From Streptomyces hoynatensis (GTDB lineage: Bacteria; Actinomycetota; Actinomycetes; Streptomycetales; Streptomycetaceae), in assembly GCF_003626535.1 (NCBI RefSeq), contig NZ_RBAL01000005.1, positions 1 to 64,000 on the forward strand: DNA of 64,000 bases, read 5' to 3'. Below the pieces are notes generated by a model that saw only the letters and a list, made by a program, of their open reading frames with translations, did no database searches and was not told where the DNA came from. Made by a program: the position numbers and the translations under genes. This document shows, piece by piece, positions 25,426-35,171 of the stretch. Numbering within the stretch: position 1 is the first letter of the stretch; every line of letters begins with the position of its first letter.

Positions 25426-25814
25426 ACGGCGACCGGCTCCTCCGCGTCGCGGCCCGCGGAGCGGTACGTCGCCCTGGCCGCCTCGTTGTCCGCGTCGACG
25501 GCCACCCACATGCCGTAGCAGCCCCTGCTCCTGGCCAGGTCGGCCAGTGCCTCGACCAGCGCGCGGCCGATGCCGCGCCGCCGGTGCGCCTCGTCCACGC
25601 CGAGCTCGTACAGGAACATCTCGGTGCCCTTGTCCGGGTGCGTCGTCTCCACGCCGCTGACCATCCCGGCCGGCTCGCCGTCCACGTAGGCGAGCAGCAG
25701 GTGGTGGCCGGGCTCCGCCAGGAAGCGTTCCGCCCACTCCGCGTGCACCGGGCCGTCGAACAGCCCCTGCGCCGCCACCAGTTCGGCCACCGTCGCCGCC
25801 CGCCGGATCTCCAT
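25401..25814 (-). CDS. GNAT family N-acetyltransferase
   Basis: This 137-residue GNAT protein has motif A (LGVDEAHRRRGIGRALVEAL, with the R/Q-x-x-G-x-G/A acetyl-CoA loop) and a motif B region ending MWVAVDADNEAARATYRSAG. The compact single-domain form resembles AAC(3)-I-like and other small aminoglycoside or peptide acetyltransferases, but the substrate is undetermined. ATG 25814 is preceded six nt upstream by TACCGT, so it is probably leaderless. It converges on the HxlR gene with a short overlap. Confidence 0.9.
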   Translation of the reverse strand: MEIRRAATVAELVAAQGLFDGPVHAEWAERFLAEPGHHLLLAYVDGEPAGMVSGVETTHPDKGTEMFLYELGVDEAHRRRGIGRALVEALADLARSRGCYGMWVAVDADNEAARATYRSAGRDAEEPVAVQVWDFGA

Positions 25815-25820
25815 GCAGGC

Positions 25821-25826
25821 ACGGTA
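25821..25826 (-). promoter_or_regulatory. -10 box of leaderless GNAT gene
   Basis: TACCGT on the minus strand ends 6 nt before the ATG at 25814 without an SD. Confidence 0.4.
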
Positions 25827-25908
25827 CGCCCCCGCGTCGCGCGCCGCCCCCACCCCCTCGCCGGCACCCGGGCCGCCGGCCAGGCGGGCGCGCCGTGGCG
25901 GCCTGGCC

Positions 25909-26670
25909 CTACATCCGGTCCGCGGCGAGGAAGGGCAGCACCCCGGCCAGCACCTCCCCGGAACGCGCCCACCCTGCCTGGTGGTCGGCGCCGGGCAGCG
26001 AGAGGAACTCCGCCCCGGCGCGGCGGGCCGTCTCCCGCATCGGCTCGTGCCAGGGGTCCTCCGTCCCGCAGTACAGCAGCGTGGGGAGGGGGCTGGCGAC
26101 GAGGGCCGCGTCGAGCCCGCGATCCCGGGAGAACGCCTCGTAGTTGGCCCGCAGGGCCGCGGGCGAGGCGGCCTCGCAGACGGCGGCCGACCCCGGGTCG
26201 GCGTACGCGACCTGCAGGAGGAGGCCGTACGGGTCGGTGTCGGCGGGGAGCCGGTGCAGGCGGAGCTCGTGGCGGACCGCCGAGGCGAAGCCCTCCACCG
26301 GGTCCCAGGCCCCGGCGACGACCCGCTCGCAGCGTTCCGGGGCGTAGCGCACCAGGCCGAGGACGGTCAGGGCGCCCATCGAGTAGCCCCACACGGCGGC
26401 CCGGTCCGCGCCCAGGTCGTCGAGCACCGCGAGAACGGACTCGGCGCGGCGTTCCAGCGCGTAGGCGGCCGGCTCGCCGGGAGCGTCGCTCGCGCCGAGG
26501 CCGAGCGGGTCGACGGCGACGACGGTGTGGCTCTTCCGGAGGATTTCGGTGTAGCCGAAGGCGGCCCACCCGGCGCCGGTCTGGAACATTCCGGGGTGCA
26601 GCAGGAGGAGCGGCCCTTCACCGTCGACCTCGTACGCGATCCGGTGACCGTTGCTGCGTGCGTGCGGCAT
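25909..26670 (-). CDS. Alpha/beta hydrolase
   Basis: This 253-residue hydrolase has an oxyanion region (LLLLHPGMFQTGAGW), a nucleophile elbow with Ser (AVWGYSMGALTVL, a GxSxG motif), an acid in CGTEDPWHEP and a catalytic His in PGADHQAGW. All triad members are present. Length fits small esterases or haloperoxidase-like hydrolases; the substrate is unknown. It is divergent from an HxlR regulator gene across 106 bp holding a perfect GTTAC-N5-GTAAC palindrome, so it is likely that regulator's target. Confidence 0.9.
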   Translation of the reverse strand: MPHARSNGHRIAYEVDGEGPLLLLHPGMFQTGAGWAAFGYTEILRKSHTVVAVDPLGLGASDAPGEPAAYALERRAESVLAVLDDLGADRAAVWGYSMGALTVLGLVRYAPERCERVVAGAWDPVEGFASAVRHELRLHRLPADTDPYGLLLQVAYADPGSAAVCEAASPAALRANYEAFSRDRGLDAALVASPLPTLLYCGTEDPWHEPMRETARRAGAEFLSLPGADHQAGWARSGEVLAGVLPFLAADRM

Positions 26671-26712
26671 GCTCCGCTCCTCACCTCTCCAGCCCGGCCT
26701 CCGGCCAGGACT

Positions 26713-26727
26713 GTTACCACTTGTAAC
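26713..26727. promoter_or_regulatory. GTTAC-N5-GTAAC operator between hydrolase and HxlR genes
   Basis: A perfect 5-bp inverted repeat with a 5-bp spacer lies midway in the divergent region. HxlR/DUF24 regulators bind short dyads of the TTAC...GTAA type in other bacteria, so this is a good candidate for control of both genes. Confidence 0.55.
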
Positions 26728-26776
26728 GGGAGTCATCCTGGGGCAGGCTCGGGGTGCCGCGGAAGGAGGCACTTTC

Positions 26777-27331
26777 ATGTCGCGACGGAACACGGCGGTA
26801 ACGCACCAGGTCACCGGGCCGCCCGCGAACGAACGCGGCGCCGCCTCCGGGGCGGCGGGCCGCGCCCACCCCCGCACGAACGCCGCCGGTCCCCTCGCGG
26901 ACCCCGCCGGCTCCCTCCCTGACCCGGCAGACTCCCTCGCGGACCCGGCCGGCTCCCTCGCGGACCCGGCCGGCCTCGCGGACTGCCCGCTGCGGGAGGT
27001 GCTGGCGCTGATCGGCGACAAGTGGAGCGCCCAGGTGCTGGTGGTGCTCGGCGCGGGACCGCACCGGTTCACCCAGCTGGAGCGGGCGATCGAGGGCATC
27101 AGCCGCCGGATGCTGACCCTGAGCCTGCGCAACCTCGAACGCAACGGCCTGGTGACCCGCACCGTCCACCCCGACACCCCGCCCCGGGTGGAGTACGCGA
27201 CCACGCCGCTGGCGGAGGAGATCCGCGCCCCGCTGGAAACGCTCGCCGAGTGGTCGCAGCGCAACCGCCCCACCATCGCCGCGGCCCGCCACCGCTACGA
27301 CGCCCGCCGCCCAACCCCCGCGGCACGCTGA
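26777..27331 (+). CDS. HxlR family transcriptional regulator with repetitive N-terminal extension
   Basis: This protein has 184 residues. The HxlR domain spans about 68-165 and begins ADCPLREVLALIGDKWS, with the Cys typical of redox-sensing HxlR/YodB proteins. It continues through LRNLERNGLVTRTV. The first 65 residues are an extra segment containing a tandem LADPAGS-like heptad repeated about four times. The 21-nt DNA repeat behind it suggests slippage. ATG 26777 has a GGAAGGAGG SD. It is divergent from the alpha/beta hydrolase. Confidence 0.92.
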   Translation: MSRRNTAVTHQVTGPPANERGAASGAAGRAHPRTNAAGPLADPAGSLPDPADSLADPAGSLADPAGLADCPLREVLALIGDKWSAQVLVVLGAGPHRFTQLERAIEGISRRMLTLSLRNLERNGLVTRTVHPDTPPRVEYATTPLAEEIRAPLETLAEWSQRNRPTIAAARHRYDARRPTPAAR

Positions 27332-27510
27332 CCGGCGATCGTACGGCGGGCCCCCGGGGGGTCACCCGTTGCCCTGCGGCCGGCTGTCAGAGGGCCGCGT
27401 TACCGTTCCGGTGCGGCGGAGCGTCCGTGCCCAGCGCGTCCGGTGCAGCGGTCGCGAAGAGCAGCGGCGACGCGGGGAGCAGTGAGTGACCGGGGAAGCG
27501 GTGAGCGCGA

Positions 27511-27882
27511 ATGAGCCCGTTGCACGACTACATCGACGGCTGGCGGCGGCACGATGTTGCCGCCGTGCTGGCCACGCTCGCCGAGGACTGCGTGGTGGTG
27601 GAGAGTTACGGTCCCGTCTACCGCGGGCGGGAGCGGGTCGCGCAGTGGATGCGTGCCTGGTTCGGCGCCGGGGGCACCGTGGACGGGTGGGAGATCACCG
27701 GCGAGGCGGCGGCGGGGGACACGCTGGTGGCCGAGTGGGTCTTCTCCTGCACCTGGGAGGGCAAGCCGGCGACGTTCGACGGCGCCTCCGTCGCCCGGGT
27801 GCGGGAGGGCCGCATTCGCTCGCTGCGGGAGTACGCCACCACCGCTCCGCTCTACGAGTGGACCGGCACCTGGCGCGGCTGA
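27511..27882 (+). CDS. Nuclear transport factor 2 (SnoaL)-like protein
   Basis: This 123-residue cone-shaped alpha+beta barrel protein reads LHDYIDGWRRHDVAAVLATLAEDCVVVES, then YRGRERVAQWMRAWF and VAEWVFSCTWEGKPATFDGAS. The SnoaL/NTF2-like fold binds small hydrophobic ligands and includes polyketide cyclases and isomerases. No function can be assigned. ATG 27511 is chosen; a GTG lies 10 nt upstream in another frame. It is followed at 27917 by the convergent MBL gene. Confidence 0.85.
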   Translation: MSPLHDYIDGWRRHDVAAVLATLAEDCVVVESYGPVYRGRERVAQWMRAWFGAGGTVDGWEITGEAAAGDTLVAEWVFSCTWEGKPATFDGASVARVREGRIRSLREYATTAPLYEWTGTWRG

Positions 27883-27916
27883 GGGGGCTGGGGCGCCAGG
27901 GAGCGGACGAAGGCGC

Positions 27917-28687
27917 CTACGCGCCGGGCCCGGGCGGTGTGGCGGGGTCCCGCTCGGCGACGAGGCCGGGGAGGGCGACGGCCTTCGGCCCGCCGAACGC
28001 CGCCCCGGCCGCCTCGACGGCCGCTGCCGGGTCGGTGCCGGGCCACAGGTGGGTGAGCAGCAGCCGGGCGGCGCCCGCGGCGGCGGCGTACTCCCCGGCC
28101 AGGCGCGCGGTCATCAGGTAGGGCGCGTCCTCCTCCGGAACGCGCCGTACGTACGTCGCCTCGCACAGGAACACGTCCGCCCCCTCGGCCAGCCGCAGCA
28201 GCTCCGGGGTGGGCCCCGTGTCGCCGGTGTAGGCGACCACCGCCCCGCCCGCGGCCACCCGGAGACCGGCGTTCGGCAGGTGGTGGGGGAGCAGCCGGGT
28301 CTCCACGGCGAAGGGGCCGATCTCCAGGCGCTCCCCCGGCGTGAACTCGCCCAGGCGGTAGGCCGGCTCCAGCATGCCGGGCCGGTCGAGCGCGAGCACG
28401 GCGTCCAGGGCGCCGTGCGGCGCGAAGACCGGCAGCCGCGGCGGCGGTTGGTCCCGCAGCGCCCGCGCGCGCAGCAAGGGGTTGAGGTCGGCGCAGTGGT
28501 CGGGGTGGCCGTGCGTGACCAGCACCGCGTCGATCCGCTCCGCCGCGCCGTGCGTCAGGAGCGCCTGGAGGGTCCCGTAGCCCGGGTCGAGGAGGAGCCG
28601 GAACCCCGCGTGCTCCACGAGGTAGCCGCTGCGGGCCCGCTCCGCCGTCGGCCATGCCCCGCTTCCGCCCAGCACCACCAGCCGCAT
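27917..28687 (-). CDS. MBL-fold metallo-hydrolase (RNase Z-like)
   Basis: This 256-residue protein has the beta-lactamase-fold metal motif LVTHGHPDHCADLNPL (HxHxDH). A further His (LPHHLPNAGL), Asp (AYTGDTGP), a CEATY segment and a C-terminal His (LLLTHLWPG) complete a two-metal site. This arrangement matches RNase Z-like or cyclic phosphodiesterase-like hydrolases of actinobacteria rather than beta-lactamases. The substrate is unknown. ATG 28687 is at the fold start (MRLVVLGGSGAWP) and lies 6 nt after TACCGT, so it is probably leaderless. Confidence 0.9.
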   Translation of the reverse strand: MRLVVLGGSGAWPTAERARSGYLVEHAGFRLLLDPGYGTLQALLTHGAAERIDAVLVTHGHPDHCADLNPLLRARALRDQPPPRLPVFAPHGALDAVLALDRPGMLEPAYRLGEFTPGERLEIGPFAVETRLLPHHLPNAGLRVAAGGAVVAYTGDTGPTPELLRLAEGADVFLCEATYVRRVPEEDAPYLMTARLAGEYAAAAGAARLLLTHLWPGTDPAAAVEAAGAAFGGPKAVALPGLVAERDPATPPGPGA

Positions 28688-28693
28688 GCCGCC

Positions 28694-28699
28694 ACGGTA
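28694..28699 (-). promoter_or_regulatory. -10 box of leaderless MBL hydrolase gene
   Basis: TACCGT on the minus strand ends 6 nt before the ATG at 28687; there is no SD. Confidence 0.45.
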
Positions 28700-28803
28700 G
28701 GCGACCCCCCGCGCGGCAGGAACCCGGGGGCAGGAACCCCGGGGGGCGGCCGGCCCGGCCGACCCTCCGCCGGCGGGCCGGCCGCCGCCCGCTCGCCCGG
28801 AGG

Positions 28804-29394
28804 TCAGCGGCCGAAGGGGCGGGCGTGGCAGTCGGCCAGGTGGTCGTTGACCAGGCCGCAGGCCTGCATCAGCGCGTAGGCCGTCGTCGGGCCGACGAAG
28901 CGGAGGCCGCGCCGCCGCAGCTCCTTCGACAGCGCGGTGGACTCCGGGGTGGTGGCCGGGATGTCGCCGTGCGCCTTCGGGGCCGGCCGCCCGGCCGGGT
29001 CGGGCGCGAAGGACCATATGAGCTCGGTGAGCTCGCCCCCGGCCCAGTCGGCGAGCACCCGGGCGTTGGACAGCGTGGCCTGGATCTTCAGCCGGTTCCT
29101 GATGATGCGCGGGTCCTCCAGCAGGCGGGCGGCGTCCTCCTCCGTGAAGGCCGCCACCTTCTCGATCACGAACCCGGCGAAGGCCTCCCGGAACCCCTCC
29201 CGGCGCCGCAGGATGGTCAGCCAGGAGAGCCCGGACTGGAACGCCTCCAGGCACAGCCGCTCGAACAGCGCGTCGTCCCCGCGCAGCGGGCGGCCCCACT
29301 CGGCGTCGTGGTACTCCCGGTAGTCCTCCGGCTTGACCCCCCACGGGCACCGCAGCAGCCCGTCGGGCCCGGCAACGGCCTGTGTTTCGTCCAT
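28804..29394 (-). CDS. tag: DNA-3-methyladenine glycosylase I
   Basis: This 196-residue HhH-family glycosylase has the Tag zinc-binding residues in RCPWG, EYHDAEWG and the C-terminal NDHLADCHAR (Cys/His pairs). The core signatures FERLCLEAFQSGLSWLTILR and GLRFVGPTTAYALMQACG are intact. It removes 3-methyladenine from alkylated DNA. ATG 29394 (MDETQAV) is chosen because it sits just before the conserved N-terminal region; the upstream open frame is Gly/Arg low complexity. No other alkylation-repair genes adjoin it. Confidence 0.95.
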   Translation of the reverse strand: MDETQAVAGPDGLLRCPWGVKPEDYREYHDAEWGRPLRGDDALFERLCLEAFQSGLSWLTILRRREGFREAFAGFVIEKVAAFTEEDAARLLEDPRIIRNRLKIQATLSNARVLADWAGGELTELIWSFAPDPAGRPAPKAHGDIPATTPESTALSKELRRRGLRFVGPTTAYALMQACGLVNDHLADCHARPFGR

Positions 29395-29631
29395 GGGAGG
29401 CAGTCTGCACGAGGCCACTGACAGTCGGCCCCGGCGAGGGCGCCCGCCCGCGTTCGGCGCCCGCGTCCTCGCGGGCGTCCCGCCACCGCCCCCGGCGCCC
29501 CGACGGCCCCCGCCGCCCCGCCGTCCCACGGCGACCCGACGCTCCGGAGCCTCGCCGCGCCCACCGCGCCCACCGCCCCCGCCGAAGTCTCCGTGCGGCC
29601 CCGGGCGCCCGGGGCCGGAACGGCCCGTCCC

Positions 29632-29862
29632 TCAGGCCACCTCGCGCAGGTAGAGGGCGCCGCAGGTGTGGCAGCTCAGTTTGGGCCAGGTGCCCCAGTC
29701 CCCGTCGGGCCGCGTCTCCGCCTCCGGCTGGAGCACCCGCCCGCACATCGCGACGTTGCCGTCGCCGCGCACCATGTGCCAGGTCCGCACCTCGTGCCCG
29801 GGAGACTCCTCCTCGCCGCTCGCGCCCACGTGCTCGTACTCGGCGCGCATCGTGTGCCGCAT
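29632..29862 (-). CDS. Small CxxC/zinc-ribbon-like protein
   Basis: This 76-residue protein has potential metal ligands in TWHMVRGDGN, AMCGRVL and SCHTCGALYL, giving a His/Cys plus CxxC pattern compatible with a small zinc ribbon. It resembles short conserved Streptomyces hypothetical proteins, but no function is known to me. The ATG at 29862 is used; an in-frame ATG five codons further in is an alternative. It lies upstream of and divergent from the cellulase gene. Confidence 0.7.
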   Translation of the reverse strand: MRHTMRAEYEHVGASGEEESPGHEVRTWHMVRGDGNVAMCGRVLQPEAETRPDGDWGTWPKLSCHTCGALYLREVA

Positions 29863-30108
29863 GCCTTCCGCACCTCCGCTCGCTCACGCCTCCCTCCCAT
29901 CCTGGGCCCGCCCCCGCCGCCCGGCGAACCGGGCCGAACCCCCCCGTCACACCGGCCCCCCCTGGCCCCCGGAGCACCCGCGCCCCTCCGGCGCCCCGGC
30001 CGCGGCGCCCTGCCCCGGCCCCCGGCCCCCGGCCGCCGCACCCCGCCTCCGCCGCCTCTCCGCCGCCCCCACAGCGGCCCGCAGACGTCGCGAGACGCGC
30101 GCACTCTC

Positions 30109-31723
<1,615 letters not shown>

Positions 31724-31896
31724 GGGTCCGGCGCCCGAACCCGGCCGTCTCGCCTGAGCCCGGCCACCTCCCGGGAGCCCGGCCACCCGCCGGGAATCGG
31801 GCCGCCTCCGGCGCGTCCCGGTGTCCGTGCGGCGCCCCGCGGCAGGGCCGTGCCGCCGCCTCGGTCCCCACCAGGGTCCGGGGCGGCGGCCCCGCA

Positions 31897-31902
31897 TAGG
31901 CT
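31897..31902 (+). promoter_or_regulatory. -10 box of leaderless NACHT gene
   Basis: TAGGCT ends 6 nt before the ATG at 31909, with no SD. Confidence 0.5.
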
Positions 31903-31908
31903 GAGGCC

Positions 31909-34900
31909 ATGGACGTCTCGGGGGGTATGGTCCTGCGGCTCGCGTCCAGCGTGGTGACGCCGCTGGTGAAACGGCTCTTCAGGACCGGCGAGCCGGGGGC
32001 CGGGCTGGTGGCGGGGCCGGTGCGGCTCTCCGCGCTGGTGACCTTCCGCGGCGAGAAGCAGACCCTGACCGAGGCCGAACTCACCCGGCTGGCCCGGGCC
32101 CTGGTCGACCGCGCCGCCCGCGACCTGGACCCGCACGACCCGCTGCCCGAGGGCGAACGGGCCTGCGTGGCCGAGGCGTTGGCGCAGGCCCTGCTGGGGC
32201 TGGGCGAGCTCGGCATGGACGACGTGCAGGCCGTCCGCCTCGGCCACCGCGAACTCGCCCGCCGGCTGCGGGAGGCACGGCCCGGCCTGCCGGAGGGGCA
32301 CCTGCTGGCGCGGGACGCGGAGCACCTGTTCGAGGCCCTGCTGGACGTCGCCTGCCTGCACATCCTGAACTTCTTCACCCAGCGCTCGGCCTTCGTCGCC
32401 CGCACCCTGGTCGAGCAGAGCCGCCTGCTGGACCGCCTGGTCCGCACGGCCGACCTCATCGCCGAGCGCCTGCCGCCGCGTTCGGTGGAGGACGCCGCCT
32501 TCGAGAAGCGCTACGCCGCCTACGTCGGGCGCGAGCACGGCCGCCTCACGGTCCACGGCCTCGACCTGGAGCAGTCCCGCCGCTGGCCGCTCGACGACGC
32601 CTACCTGAGCCTGGAGACCCACGACCAGCCGGAGGCTCCGCCGCGGCGCGCGGAGGTGGCGCTCGCCTACCGGCCCCGCGTGCTGCTGCGCGGCCTCGCC
32701 GGCTCGGGCAAGACCACGCTCGTCCAGTGGCTCGCCGTCGCCGCCGCCGGGCAGGACGTGGACAGCGGGATACCGGACCTGTTCGGCCACGTGCCCTTCG
32801 TGCTGCCCGTCCGCACCCTGACCCGCGACGGCCGGTCGCTGCCCTTGCCCGGCGCCTTCCTGTCCGCCGTCGACTGCCCGCTGGCCGGGGCCCAGCCGGA
32901 ACGCTGGGCCGACCGGGTCCTGGCCGCGGGGCGCGGCCTCCTGCTCGTCGACGGGGTGGACGAGATCCCCGAGGAGGAGCGCGAGGGCGTCCGCCGCTGG
33001 CTGCGCCGCCTGGAGTCCTCCTACCCGGGCAACCGCTGGCTGGTCACCGCACGGCCCTCGGCGATCGAGCGCGACTGGCTGGGCGCGGAGGGCTTCGCCG
33101 AACTCACCCTCGCCCCCATGGGCCGGGACGACGTGGGGGCCTTCGTGCACCGGTGGCACCGGGCGGTCGGGGCGCAGGAGCAGCAGGAGCGCGCCCTGCG
33201 GGAGCTCCTCGACCGGCGCGCCGACCTCGCCGCCCTGGCCACCAGCCCGCTGATGTGCGCCCTGATCTGCGCCCTGCACCGGGAGCGCAACGGCCACCTG
33301 CCGCGCGGCCGCAAGGCCCTGTACGACGCGGCGCTGACGATGCTCCTCGAACGCCGGGACCGGGAGCGCCCCGACCCACCGCGCGGCGGGCTCGACCTGG
33401 ACACCGACACGCAGCTCTCGCTGCTCCAGAAGCTCGCGTACTGGCTGATCACCAACGGCCGCGCCGAGCTCAACGCCGAACTGGCCGCCCGGCTGCTCGC
33501 CCAGGCGCTCCCGGCCCTCGGGGGCGGGCAGGCGCTCGGCTCGGGCGCGGAGGTGCTGCGGCACCTGGTGGAGCGTTCCGGGGTGCTGCGCGAGCCGATG
33601 GAGGGGGCGGTCGACTTCGTGCACCGCACCTTCCAGGACTACCTGGGGGCGCGGGAGATCGTCGAGTGGCAGCACTTCCCCGCCCTGGTCGAGAAGGCGC
33701 ACCTGGACCAGTGGGAGGACGTGGTCCGGATGGCCGTGGCCCACGCCCAGCCGCTCCAGCGGGGCGAGTTGCTCACCGCCCTGCTGGAGCGCGGGGACCG
33801 GGACCAGGAGCACCGCACGCGGCTGCACCTGCTGGCCGTCGCCTGCCTCGACCAGGCCACCCAGCTCGCCCCCGAGGTGCGGGAGGCGGTGGCCGGGCGC
33901 GCCGCCCGTTTCCTGCCGCCGCGGGTTCCGGCCGAGGGCGTCTCGCTGGCCGCCGCGGGGGCCGTGGCCCTCAGCGTGCTGCCCCCGCCGGACGGGCTCG
34001 GGGACCAGGAGGCGGCCGCGGTGGTGCTGGCGGCGGTTCGCGTCGGCACCGACGCGGCGATTCCCCACCTGCGGCCCTTCCGGAACCATCCCTCGCCCGA
34101 GGTGCGCCACCGGCTCGCCACCTCCTGGTACCGCTTCGGCACCGAGCGCTACTTCGAGGAGGTCATCGCCCACCTGCGGCTGGACGGGGAGGTGACGCTC
34201 CCGGTGACGAGCCGGGAGGAGCTGCGGCTGCTGGAGAGGATGCGCCCGCGGCCGCGGCGGGTGGACCTGCGGGGCGGCTTCACGACCTGGGACATCGCCA
34301 CCCGCCTGGCCTCGCTGCCGCTGACCGCGCTCGGCCTGCGGGAGTGCCGGGAGCTGGGCGGGGTGGGCTTCGTGCGGGACTTCCCCGAGCTGACCGGCCT
34401 GCTGATCGACGCCTGCCCGCAGATACGCGACCTTTCCCCCCTGGCCGGCACCGGCGTGCGGACGCTGAGCCTGCACGCCGACGCGGCCTCCTGGCGGCCG
34501 CAGGGCCTGGCCCGCCTTCAGGCCCTGGCGGAGCTCACCCTGGGCCGCCTCTTCCCGCTCGGCGCGCTGGCGGAGCTCCCCGCCGGGGCGCCGCTGCGGG
34601 CGCTGACCCTGCCCGCGCGGCCGCCGGTCCTGACCGGCCTGGCGGCCTGGCCCTCCCTCACGCACCTGGGGCTGCAGCACTGCGCGCGGGCGCTGTCCGC
34701 GGCCGAGGCGGTGGCCCTGGCGGGCCTGCCCCGGCTCGTCTCCGTGAGCCTCAGCCTGCCCGTGCTGCGTTCCCTGGCCCGCGCGGGAGTGGTCCTGCCC
34801 GCGGTCGAGGCGGTCACCTGCCTGTCGCACGAGGGGCCGCGGCCCGAGGACGGGGACCTGGCGGCCCTCGCCGCCGTGTTCCCCGGCCTGGCGCGGCTGC

Positions 34901-35046
34901 ACCTCGTCGGATGGCAGTCCCTGGGCGCCGCCCCGCTCGCCGGGCTGCCCGGGCTGCGCGCGGTGCGGTGCAGCGAGCCGCTTCCCCGCCCGGCGGGCCT
35001 CCCCGCCCACGTGGAGTTCCTCGCCCCGCCCGCCCCCCGCTACTGA
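31909..35046 (+). CDS. Large NACHT-domain NTPase with LRR-like C-terminus
   Basis: This 1045-residue STAND NTPase has an N-terminal helical domain of about 240 residues, like the NNH effector or oligomerisation domains of actinobacterial NACHT proteins. Walker A is GLAGSGKTT (262-270) and Walker B is LLLVDGVDE (344-352). A sensor segment LVTARP lies near 378-383 and a winged-helix NACHT tail FVHRTFQDYLGARE at 570-583. Helical repeats follow, then leucine-rich repeat-like units from about 750 to the end (for example LTALGLREC and LTHLGLQHC). Bacterial NACHT proteins are known antiphage NLR-like sensors; this role is inferred. It is a single gene between the cellulase and clpC. Confidence 0.9.
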   Translation: MDVSGGMVLRLASSVVTPLVKRLFRTGEPGAGLVAGPVRLSALVTFRGEKQTLTEAELTRLARALVDRAARDLDPHDPLPEGERACVAEALAQALLGLGELGMDDVQAVRLGHRELARRLREARPGLPEGHLLARDAEHLFEALLDVACLHILNFFTQRSAFVARTLVEQSRLLDRLVRTADLIAERLPPRSVEDAAFEKRYAAYVGREHGRLTVHGLDLEQSRRWPLDDAYLSLETHDQPEAPPRRAEVALAYRPRVLLRGLAGSGKTTLVQWLAVAAAGQDVDSGIPDLFGHVPFVLPVRTLTRDGRSLPLPGAFLSAVDCPLAGAQPERWADRVLAAGRGLLLVDGVDEIPEEEREGVRRWLRRLESSYPGNRWLVTARPSAIERDWLGAEGFAELTLAPMGRDDVGAFVHRWHRAVGAQEQQERALRELLDRRADLAALATSPLMCALICALHRERNGHLPRGRKALYDAALTMLLERRDRERPDPPRGGLDLDTDTQLSLLQKLAYWLITNGRAELNAELAARLLAQALPALGGGQALGSGAEVLRHLVERSGVLREPMEGAVDFVHRTFQDYLGAREIVEWQHFPALVEKAHLDQWEDVVRMAVAHAQPLQRGELLTALLERGDRDQEHRTRLHLLAVACLDQATQLAPEVREAVAGRAARFLPPRVPAEGVSLAAAGAVALSVLPPPDGLGDQEAAAVVLAAVRVGTDAAIPHLRPFRNHPSPEVRHRLATSWYRFGTERYFEEVIAHLRLDGEVTLPVTSREELRLLERMRPRPRRVDLRGGFTTWDIATRLASLPLTALGLRECRELGGVGFVRDFPELTGLLIDACPQIRDLSPLAGTGVRTLSLHADAASWRPQGLARLQALAELTLGRLFPLGALAELPAGAPLRALTLPARPPVLTGLAAWPSLTHLGLQHCARALSAAEAVALAGLPRLVSVSLSLPVLRSLARAGVVLPAVEAVTCLSHEGPRPEDGDLAALAAVFPGLARLHLVGWQSLGAAPLAGLPGLRAVRCSEPLPRPAGLPAHVEFLAPPAPRY

Positions 35047-35121
35047 CCGGGCGGACACGGGCCGGGCGGGACACGGCACCGGGCGGGACACGGGCGGGCG
35101 GGGCCGAAGGGCCGGGAACGC

Positions 35122-35157
35122 GACGGCGCCCCCGCCCGGGTGGGCGGGGGCGCCGTC
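35122..35157. terminator. Bidirectional terminator between NACHT gene and clpC
   Basis: A perfect 16-bp stem (GACGGCGCCCCCGCCC and its complement) closed by a 4-nt GGGT loop lies between the convergent stops at 35046 and 35172. It is the strongest hairpin in the window. Confidence 0.85.
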
Positions 35158-35171
35158 GGCGTCGGGGCGGG

